The notes below the pieces were generated by a model. It searched no databases. It was not told the DNA's origin and saw only the letters and a list, made by a program, of their open reading frames with translations. The position numbers were made by a program, and so were the translations under genes. Of a stretch of DNA of 64,000 nucleotides, positions 44,841 through 51,830 are shown one piece after another. This DNA is from Gammaproteobacteria bacterium (GTDB taxonomy: Bacteria > Pseudomonadota > Gammaproteobacteria > Steroidobacterales > Woeseiaceae). Location of the stretch: the NCBI GenBank assembly GCA_009937615.1, contig JAACFB010000003.1, positions 1-64,000 of the forward strand, given 5' to 3'. Every line of letters starts with the position of its first letter. The stretch's first letter is position 1.

Positions 44841-45986
44841 CTATGCGCGCTCCTCGATCGGGGGCAGGCCCAGCGCAAGCCGGCCTGAAAAACTCTGCTG
44901 GATCCGCTCGGGCAGCGGGTGGAAATGGAAGGCCCGCACGTCACGAACGATACGCTCCATGGGGTGACCGCGATAAAAGCCGCCGCCGCCGACTATCTCG
45001 GATGCGATCTCCACGACGTTCTTTACGCTGCGGGCAGCGATCGCTTTACGTGTAACAATGGCGTCCGTGATCGAGAGGTCGGGCGTAAAATCATAGTTAT
45101 CCACTGTGCTGATCATCTCGGCCAGTGCCATCTGCGCGACAGCGAGCTCGGTTTTCATTTCACCGATCGTCGCGGCCTGCCACGGTTTCCCGGTCGCCGA
45201 GTTGACGGCCATGTCGGCCGCGCTCTCGGCGAGCCCGACATAGCAGGAGACTATGATTGGCAGCGCGATCGGAACAATGACATCCCACATCGGGTGCCAG
45301 GTGCCAACCGGGCGCCTGGCGGCCACGGCTGCCTCCGGCACGAAGACATCGGTCATCAGGATGTCGTTCGAACCCGTGCCCCGCATGCCGAGCGTGTTCC
45401 AGTTACTCTGGATTTCGATGCCCTCGCTGGCCATCGGGATGGCAAAATGCAGTACCTCGGGCCCGTCGTCACCATCAAACACGGCGCTCGTGACAAACAC
45501 GTCGGCGCCCGGGCCTCCGCTTACAAATCGCTTGTGCGCATTGACGCGGAAGCCGCCTTCGACCTCGACTGCCTCGCCGTTCGAGGCGAGCCAGTCATTC
45601 GCTCCGGTCCCGGCAATAACCAGTTCACTGGCGGCCAGTTTTGTCAGCGCGCCTCGGGCCTGCTGGTCTCCGCGCCGGTACTTGAACACGTTGGCGGCGA
45701 CCGGGTGGCTGTGCATTGCAAACGACAGTGCCGTGGAGCCACAGGATTTGCCGAGCGTGCGGACGATTGCGCAGATGTCTGAGTGCGTGGCGTCACCGCC
45801 GCCGAGTTCGGCAGGAATGCCGGCCGAAAACAGCCGATGCTCCCGGAGCAGCGCGTAATTGTCGGCGACGAATGTGCCGTCGGCATCATGCTCGGCGGCT
45901 CGGGCCGCGAGGCGCCCGCCGAGTTTTGCGGCCAGGCCGTGCCAGTCGGTTTGGCGGGTTCGAATCTTGGTAGCGGTATTGATCAT
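44841..45986 (-). CDS. acyl-CoA-dehydrogenase-fold flavin monooxygenase (oxygenase component)
   Basis: A protein of about 381 residues with the ACAD fold but no catalytic EGTxE motif; instead it ends FHFHPLPERIQQSFSGRLALG. With ELGGGDATHSD, SCGSTALSFAMHSHPVA and HKRFVSGGPGADVF it resembles the class-D two-component monooxygenases (DszC/HpaB-like, SfnC-like). These use reduced flavin from a partner. That partner appears to be the flavin reductase encoded 42 bases upstream. ATG at 45986 has GGAG seven bases upstream, better than the ATG at 45998. Substrate: aromatic or organosulfur compound, uncertain. Confidence 0.78.
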   Translation of the reverse strand: MINTATKIRTRQTDWHGLAAKLGGRLAARAAEHDADGTFVADNYALLREHRLFSAGIPAELGGGDATHSDICAIVRTLGKSCGSTALSFAMHSHPVAANVFKYRRGDQQARGALTKLAASELVIAGTGANDWLASNGEAVEVEGGFRVNAHKRFVSGGPGADVFVTSAVFDGDDGPEVLHFAIPMASEGIEIQSNWNTLGMRGTGSNDILMTDVFVPEAAVAARRPVGTWHPMWDVIVPIALPIIVSCYVGLAESAADMAVNSATGKPWQAATIGEMKTELAVAQMALAEMISTVDNYDFTPDLSITDAIVTRKAIAARSVKNVVEIASEIVGGGGFYRGHPMERIVRDVRAFHFHPLPERIQQSFSGRLALGLPPIEERA

Positions 45987-46028
45987 GGTCGTCTCCATGC
46001 GGCTGTCAGCTTGGTGGACAGTCTGTGG

Positions 46029-46604
46029 TTACTGAAGGGTTCGCTCAAGTACGGAATCTGTACCTGTCGGGCAGGCCTTCCGGCCGAGTCGCGCGGCATA
46101 GCCATAATTACGCTCGCTGTAGAGCAGGGCGGGATCGTCCCCGGCGCTCGCGGTTTCTACGCTGCCCACGAAGATGGTATGGCTGCCTGACTCGAGCGCG
46201 GAAAGCAGCTTACAGTCAAAGAATGCGCTCGCATCGAGCAGCCGCGGCAGCCCCGATAAAGCGGCCCAATCGCCGCTATTGAACTCGTAGTGCCGGCCTG
46301 ACGGGCTCCGTCCCGCGAAAGTACTCGCGATCTGCTGCTGGTGGGCCGCGAGAGCGTTTATCGCGAACCGGCCGTTCTCGCGTATCGCATCGTGGGCAAC
46401 GCTGCTCCGATTGACACAGACGAGCAGCATCGGGGGTTCGGCGGAAACGGACGTCATCGAACTGACCGTCAGTCCGAAGCGGCCGTGGGGGCCGTTTGTC
46501 GTAACGATGCAGACGCCTGCGGCCGTGCGGCTCATCGCTTCGGTAAACGCCCTTATGTCAGCCTCGGGCGTTGCGCGGGTTTCTCTAAGTGTATGAATAT
46601 GCAT
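46029..46604 (-). CDS. flavin reductase (HpaC-like)
   Basis: A 191-residue flavin reductase domain protein. It shows FTEAMSRTAAGVCIVTTNGPHG, GLTVSSMTSVSAEPPMLLVCVN and a FDCKLLSALESGSHTIFVGSVE stretch, all typical of HpaC/flavin reductases. It supplies FADH2 or FMNH2 to a monooxygenase, most likely the ACAD-fold enzyme encoded just downstream. It starts at ATG 46604 and is divergent from an HxlR regulator. Two inverted repeats lie in the 109-base gap between them. Confidence 0.84.
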   Translation of the reverse strand: MHIHTLRETRATPEADIRAFTEAMSRTAAGVCIVTTNGPHGRFGLTVSSMTSVSAEPPMLLVCVNRSSVAHDAIRENGRFAINALAAHQQQIASTFAGRSPSGRHYEFNSGDWAALSGLPRLLDASAFFDCKLLSALESGSHTIFVGSVETASAGDDPALLYSERNYGYAARLGRKACPTGTDSVLERTLQ

Positions 46605-46636
46605 CGAAAAGTACCTCGACTTCCTCTGTGTATCCT

Positions 46637-46654
46637 GATCCTGGACACAGGATC
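46637..46654. promoter_or_regulatory. inverted repeat upstream of flavin reductase gene
   Basis: GATCCTG and CAGGATC are a perfect 7-base inverted repeat around GACA. It lies 33-50 bases before the flavin reductase start. It may be a second regulator site, or a hairpin in that gene's leader. Confidence 0.5.
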
Positions 46655-46676
46655 GCCGACTCGGCCACGGCCGCCA

Positions 46677-46693
46677 AGTACAAGATTTGTACT
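46677..46693. promoter_or_regulatory. putative HxlR operator
   Basis: AGTACAA and TTGTACT are a perfect 7-base inverted repeat around GAT. GTAC-containing half-sites are usual for HxlR regulators. A TATACT at 46701-46706 could be the -10 element of the HxlR gene, which places the palindrome between the -35 and -10 zones and implies a nearly leaderless transcript (ATG at 46714). Confidence 0.62.
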
Positions 46694-46713
46694 AGCGAGC
46701 TATACTTGGGGCC

Positions 46714-47403
46714 ATGCAGGGGTACGGTCAGTTTTGTCCCGTCGCCAAGGCGACGGAGGTTCTCGGCGAGCGGTGGACGCCGCTGATTATTCGCGAGCTG
46801 CTCTCGGGCGAGCAAAGTTTCAACGCGCTGCGCAAGGGCGTGCCGTTGATGTCGCCCTCGCTGCTGTCCAGCCGGCTCAAGTCGCTCGAGGCAACCGGTG
46901 TCATTCGCCGCGAAAAAACAGGGCGTGGCGTTACGTATTCACTGACGGACAGTGGCGAAGAACTGCGATCGATCATCGAGCAGCTCGGTGTCTGGGGACA
47001 GCGCTGGGCGCGCAGCGACATGAGCAAGAAAGACCTCGATCCGTCACTGCTGATGTGGGACATGCACCGGCGCATCGACACGTCTTACTTTGGCGATGAG
47101 CGCACGGTGTTGCGCTTCGAGTTCGTGGACTACCCGGCCAAGATGAGGCTCTGGTGGCTGGTCGTGACCGGCACCGAGGTCGACATCTGCCTGAAGGACC
47201 CGGGTCACGATGTGGATCTGCTGATTCAATCCACGCTCAAAACGATGACCCAGATCTGGATGGGAGACCTGAGCGTAACCCGCGCCCGGCGTGAGGGACT
47301 GCTGCGGGTGACCGGCAACTCGGTTCTGAACCGGAGTATGACGTCGTGGATCGGCTGCAGTTCGCTGGCGGCCGTCAAACCCGCGCGCAAACGCAGCGCC
47401 TGA
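46714..47403 (+). CDS. HxlR-family transcriptional regulator
   Basis: A 229-residue regulator. The N-terminal winged helix-turn-helix contains GQFCPVAKATEVLGERWTPLIIRELL with the conserved cysteine in CPVA, then SLLSSRLKSLEATGVIRREK. The conserved Cys can act as a redox or electrophile sensor in this family. The remaining 110 residues form a ligand-binding extension (SCP2-like pattern LRFEFVDYPAKMRLWWL), longer than typical HxlR. It is divergent from the flavin reductase/monooxygenase pair, which it likely controls. Confidence 0.82.
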   Translation: MQGYGQFCPVAKATEVLGERWTPLIIRELLSGEQSFNALRKGVPLMSPSLLSSRLKSLEATGVIRREKTGRGVTYSLTDSGEELRSIIEQLGVWGQRWARSDMSKKDLDPSLLMWDMHRRIDTSYFGDERTVLRFEFVDYPAKMRLWWLVVTGTEVDICLKDPGHDVDLLIQSTLKTMTQIWMGDLSVTRARREGLLRVTGNSVLNRSMTSWIGCSSLAAVKPARKRSA

Positions 47404-47416
47404 TTACCGCGAACAG

Positions 47417-49009
47417 CTAGGTGTTGCGCAATATCGCGTGCGCGGCATTGTAGCCTGGCGCTCCCGTGACGCCGCCACCGGGATGCGTGCCGGCGCCGCA
47501 CAGGTAGAGATTGCTTATCGGGGTTTTGTAGTGCGCCCATCCGGGCACAGGACGCATGTAGAACATCTGCTCGAGTGACAGGTCGCCGTGAAATATGTTG
47601 CCCTCGGTGATGCCGAAAGTGGATTCGAGGTCGGCGGGGGTGTAAACGCGCCGCGCGACGACCGAGTCGGGCACATTGGGCGCGTAGCGGCCGATCAGCT
47701 CGGTCACACGATCGCCCAGTTCCTCGCGACGCCCGGTCCAGCTGCCGTGCCGTAGATTGTAAGGCAGGTACTGCACAAAACACGTCAGCATATGCCGTCC
47801 CGCGGGCGCGAGCGTATCGTCGACGTTCGAGGCCAGCACGCAGTCAACCCACAGACGTTCCGGCAGCTCGCCGCGGCGGCAGCTCACGTAGTTGTCCTCG
47901 GCCTCGGCGAGCGTCGGTATCAGCGTGAACAAGGATCGCTGCGGCCTGGAACGGTCGCCCGGCATGCCGTTAACGCGCGGTTCTTCACCGAGCACGAAAT
48001 TCACCTTGCCGGCAGGCCCGTCCATGCGAATGTTTCCGATGTCGCGCCGGAACTCCTCACTGAGCTCGGCCGCATCCACGAGCCCGAGAAAAGTGCGTTT
48101 TGGATCGGCATTGCTGACGACGATCTTCGCGTCGAACGTTTTGCCGGAGGCAAGCGTCACGCCCGTGGCGCGGGTGTTCGTCACATTGATGCCGGCAACC
48201 GGCGAGTCGGTCAGGATTTCGACGCCGAGTTCTTCGCAGGCTGAGCGTAATGCCTGCGTGATCGCTCCCATGCCGCCGATCACGTGCCCCTGCCAGGCCT
48301 GCTGACCTGCGTCGCCCCCGCTCAGCAGGTGGAACAGAAGACCCATCGCGGTACCGGGCTGGTAAGGGCCGCCGTGCTTGCCGTAGAGGCTGTTTGCAAG
48401 AATCAGGCGTTTCAGTTTGTCGGACTCGAAGCGCCGGTCGAGAAATTCGCCCAGCGAACCCGTCAGGAAGCGGGTCAGGCCGCTGATATCGTCGCCCGAG
48501 ACGGTCCGAAATCGACGGTAGAGCCGCCACGACTGCCGCAGCTTCGCAAGACCTCGAGCGTCGGCATCCGGTGGCGGTTCGAGGAAGAACGGCTGCAGAT
48601 AGGCGGCAAGATGCTTGAGCTCCGAATCTGTCGCGAAGAACGTGTCGATGTCGGCGGGCGCGATGCGCTCGAGTTCACTACGCATTCTTTGTTCATCGGG
48701 CCACCAGCCGGCGACGTCGCCGTCCTCGAACGCGGCCTGCACGCTCGGATCGCAGGCGACCATCTTCAATCCGTACGAGGCGAGCTTGAGGTCCCGAATA
48801 ATTGTCGGCCGCAGCATGCTTGCGATGTAAGAAGCCGTCGAGACGCGGCAACCGGGCGCAAGCACCGGGTCGACTTCTTCGGTCACGGCGCAGCCGCCGA
48901 CGATATCCCGACGCTCGAGGACGAGCACTTTGCGTCCGGCCCTCGCCAGGTATGCCCCGGCCGTCAGGCCGTTGTGCCCGGCACCCACGATGATCGCGTC
49001 GTATTGCAT
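47417..49009 (-). CDS. PYROXD2/phytoene-desaturase-like FAD oxidoreductase (copy 3)
   Basis: A flavoprotein of about 530 residues. Start ATG at 49009 (MQYDAIIVGAGHNG) puts the FAD Rossmann motif at the N-terminus; the longer frame adds 13 residues of no value. The C-terminal FAD contact is LYLCGAGTHPGGGVTGAPGYNAAH. It is a third member of the family seen twice at 37479-40645, but alone and outside the operon. It is divergent from the PQQ dehydrogenase gene and converges on the HxlR gene. The substrate is unknown. Confidence 0.82.
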   Translation of the reverse strand: MQYDAIIVGAGHNGLTAGAYLARAGRKVLVLERRDIVGGCAVTEEVDPVLAPGCRVSTASYIASMLRPTIIRDLKLASYGLKMVACDPSVQAAFEDGDVAGWWPDEQRMRSELERIAPADIDTFFATDSELKHLAAYLQPFFLEPPPDADARGLAKLRQSWRLYRRFRTVSGDDISGLTRFLTGSLGEFLDRRFESDKLKRLILANSLYGKHGGPYQPGTAMGLLFHLLSGGDAGQQAWQGHVIGGMGAITQALRSACEELGVEILTDSPVAGINVTNTRATGVTLASGKTFDAKIVVSNADPKRTFLGLVDAAELSEEFRRDIGNIRMDGPAGKVNFVLGEEPRVNGMPGDRSRPQRSLFTLIPTLAEAEDNYVSCRRGELPERLWVDCVLASNVDDTLAPAGRHMLTCFVQYLPYNLRHGSWTGRREELGDRVTELIGRYAPNVPDSVVARRVYTPADLESTFGITEGNIFHGDLSLEQMFYMRPVPGWAHYKTPISNLYLCGAGTHPGGGVTGAPGYNAAHAILRNT

Positions 49010-49059
49010 ACCTGTGCTCAACCGGGTTGAATGGCGCAACAATAACAAGGGGGAATCAC

Positions 49060-51159
49060 TTGGTCGATATCGGCATACCCAGGATGGGCACCGCGGTTCC
49101 CGGTCTGCTCATGATTGCGTTAGTGGCTGTTTCGGTACCGCCGCCGGCCACGGCAAGCCCGAAGGCCGGCAACGTTACCGAAGAACGCCTGCAAAAGAGC
49201 CTCGAGGATGGCACGAACTGGCTCGTAAAAGGCGGCAATGTCCGTGGCCAGCACTACAGTGTCCTGGACCAGGTGAACACGTCCAACGTTGCCGGTCTCG
49301 GGTTAGCCTGGGCAACCGATATCCCTGTGCCCGACGGCGTCGCGGCCGTGCCGCTCATTGTCGACGGCGTGGTCTACCTGTCGGCAGCGTTTTCGCACGT
49401 TTTTGCGATCGACGCGAATAGCGGCGACATACTCTGGAGCCACGACCCGAGGGTCCGCGATCATTTCGCTGATCGACCCGGGCTGTCATGGACAGCGCGC
49501 GCGAGCCGCGGAATTGCTGTGTGGGGTGGCAAGATCCTCGCAACGACAGCGGACTGCCGCCTAATCGCGCTGGACGCCGGTTCGGGCAAGCCGCTCTGGA
49601 CACGCCAAACCTGCGATCCGGCACTGGGCTATGCGATTACGGATTCGCCCTATGTGGGCGGCAACAAGGTTTTTGTCGGCAACAGTGGCTCGGAGTCGGG
49701 TCAGAAAAACCGCGGCTACGTGTCGGCCTACGATGTCGACACGGGCGAATTATTGTGGCGGTTCTACACTGTTCCCAGCGACGAACCGGCCGAGAACGAC
49801 ACGCCGGCGATGAAAATGGCCGCTGCAACGTGGTCCGGCGGCGCCCTTGAAAAATACGGCGGCGGAGGTAGCGCGTGGAACGAAATGACCTACGACCCGG
49901 AGACGGGATTGCTGTTCTTCGGCACGGCCGGCGCGCTGCCCTATGTTCATGAGTTACGCAGCCCGAAAGGGGGAGACAGCCTGTTCCTGTCATCGGTAAT
50001 CGCACTCGTGGCCGATACCGGGGAGTATGTCTGGCACTACCAGACGGTTCCTGAGGACAGCTGGGAATACAACGCGACGATGAATATCGCGCTGGACGAG
50101 CTGGAGATCGGCGGGACCAGGCGCAAAGTCCTGATGATTGCTCCCAAGAATGGCTTCCACTATGTCCTCGACCGCGCGACCGGCGAACTGCTCGCTGCCG
50201 ACAAGTTTGCAAAGGTCAACTGGGCCTCGCACATCAACCTCGAGACAGGCCGGCCCGTCTATCTTCCCGAAGCTGAGTACTGGAGGAAGGATGCCGAGGC
50301 CGTGGTTTCAATCTGGCCGAACATGTGGGGCGCACACGGCTGGCACCCGATGGCCTGGCATCCCGGGCACAAACTCTCCTACATTCCCGTCATGGACGTG
50401 CCGTCAATGGTGAGCGAGTATGCCGACGGCGATTTCGCCGATACGCTGGAGATCGTCAGCGAGGTTGCGGGCCAGCCGTTCAGTCCCGGTAAACTGGTCG
50501 CGTTCGACCCGCTGTCCGGAGAACCCCGCTGGACGGTCGGGCACAGGCTGCCGTTTAACGGCGGCATAATGGCGACAGCCGGCAATCTCGTTTTCCAGGG
50601 CGACGCCGAAGGCGCCTTCTCGGCTTACGCGGCCGATACCGGAGAGAAACTCTGGTCGGTCCGGACGGGGTCTTCGATTACAGCAGCGCCGGCGACCTAT
50701 GCCCTGGACGGCAATCAATATGTCGTCATTCCGGTCGGGTCCGGCGGCGGCATCCAGTTTGTTTACCCGAAGCTCGGCTCGACTGAAGAGTCCCGCGGCC
50801 CGACGCGGCTGCTTGCTTTCACGCTCGAAGGCAGTGCCGCGATGCCGACGAAGCCGGTCGTCCCCCGGGAACTGCCCGAGCAGCCTGAGCTCCACGCCTC
50901 GCAGGAAACCATTGACACGGGCCGGCAGATTTACGCATGGGAGTGCGCCGGGTGTCACGGCAAGGATGCAGTCGCGCGCGTCGGCGGATCCGTGCCCGAT
51001 CTGCGTTATTCAGACAGCCAGGCACACGCGCGATGGCACGGAATAGTCATCGGCGGGGCAATGCGGGCAGGCGGAATGCCGGGGTACGAGGAACTCAGCG
51101 TCGAGGAGTCGGAAGCCTTGCGTGCCTATGCGCTGTCGCGCGCGGCGGAACTACGCTGA
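49060..51159 (+). CDS. PQQ-dependent alcohol dehydrogenase-like quinohaemoprotein
   Basis: A periplasmic protein of about 699 residues. The beta-propeller has repeated W-motifs (DSGDILWSHD-like, AGSGKPLWTR, DTGELLWRFYTVP, DTGEYVWHYQTVP). A C-terminal cytochrome c site CAGCH follows at about 640. TTG at 49060 is proposed as start, with AAGGGGG six bases upstream and a signal peptide after it. Oddities: the catalytic Asp of the family motif (W-D-Y/F) reads as WEYN here, and the vicinal Cys pair before the NRG/SRG motif is absent (TARASRG). The fold is clear, but the alcohol used and full activity are not. Confidence 0.84.
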   Translation: MVDIGIPRMGTAVPGLLMIALVAVSVPPPATASPKAGNVTEERLQKSLEDGTNWLVKGGNVRGQHYSVLDQVNTSNVAGLGLAWATDIPVPDGVAAVPLIVDGVVYLSAAFSHVFAIDANSGDILWSHDPRVRDHFADRPGLSWTARASRGIAVWGGKILATTADCRLIALDAGSGKPLWTRQTCDPALGYAITDSPYVGGNKVFVGNSGSESGQKNRGYVSAYDVDTGELLWRFYTVPSDEPAENDTPAMKMAAATWSGGALEKYGGGGSAWNEMTYDPETGLLFFGTAGALPYVHELRSPKGGDSLFLSSVIALVADTGEYVWHYQTVPEDSWEYNATMNIALDELEIGGTRRKVLMIAPKNGFHYVLDRATGELLAADKFAKVNWASHINLETGRPVYLPEAEYWRKDAEAVVSIWPNMWGAHGWHPMAWHPGHKLSYIPVMDVPSMVSEYADGDFADTLEIVSEVAGQPFSPGKLVAFDPLSGEPRWTVGHRLPFNGGIMATAGNLVFQGDAEGAFSAYAADTGEKLWSVRTGSSITAAPATYALDGNQYVVIPVGSGGGIQFVYPKLGSTEESRGPTRLLAFTLEGSAAMPTKPVVPRELPEQPELHASQETIDTGRQIYAWECAGCHGKDAVARVGGSVPDLRYSDSQAHARWHGIVIGGAMRAGGMPGYEELSVEESEALRAYALSRAAELR

Positions 51160-51783
51160 GGAGCCGGCGCCTCGATTAAAAAGCGCCTTGCGGGTCTCAG
51201 CCCGGCGTCCTGCCTGGCGTTTGCCGAGAATCTCGAGTTGCGCGGGAGGCATGTAGTCGAAGATGAACGTGATGCGGTCTTCCGTGCCCTTGTTCGAAAC
51301 GCTGTGATTCAACTGGTTGTTGATCTCATACGCCTTGCCGAGCTCGAACCGGTGCGGGCGGCCGTCAATCATGAAGCGAACGCGGTTATTGGTCGTTATG
51401 GGCACATGAATACGATGTCCCATATGGAACGAAGGATGTGAGTCCGTATGCGGAGTGATCGTTCCGCCTGCGAGGAGCTTGGCGGCCATTGCCCGCACAA
51501 TCGTCCCACCCTTGGGATAGAACCGGTCGATGATGTCGTGCATGACGGGCACGGCGACCTTGGCCAGTCGGTCCCAGCCGGGTTCCTTCAATACTTCGAG
51601 CCTGGGCCAGTTGTCGAGATTCACGAAGACGAGGACGATCGACTCGGTTGCGCGGTGGACTTCGAACTCCTCCTGCCGCAATTGTTCCTCACGCCAGGCC
51701 ACCTCGTCGAGCGCGAGAATGGCCTCAGCGAGTGGGGCGCTGTCGACTTCGCCGAGTTCCCGAAGACGCGTGTCGATATCCAT
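51151..51783 (-). CDS. aspartyl/asparaginyl beta-hydroxylase-like dioxygenase
   Basis: A 210-residue cupin-fold 2-oxoglutarate/Fe(II) dioxygenase of the Asp/Asn beta-hydroxylase type. The metal-binding His/Asp are in ITPHTDSHPSFHMGHRIHVPI and the distal His in NNQLNHSVSNKG. It would hydroxylate a protein side chain or small molecule. It overlaps the end of the convergent PQQ dehydrogenase gene by nine bases. There is no signal peptide. Substrate unknown. Confidence 0.8.
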   Translation of the reverse strand: MDIDTRLRELGEVDSAPLAEAILALDEVAWREEQLRQEEFEVHRATESIVLVFVNLDNWPRLEVLKEPGWDRLAKVAVPVMHDIIDRFYPKGGTIVRAMAAKLLAGGTITPHTDSHPSFHMGHRIHVPITTNNRVRFMIDGRPHRFELGKAYEINNQLNHSVSNKGTEDRITFIFDYMPPAQLEILGKRQAGRRAETRKALFNRGAGSSA

Positions 51784-51830
51784 TTCAGCTTCGCCCCGTT
51801 ACGAGCGGCCCGCTATCGGGCCGCGAATAA

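Noticed and set aside
47226-47783. A 185-residue minus-strand frame
   Set aside because: It overlaps the end of the oxidoreductase gene in another frame and has shadow-like composition.
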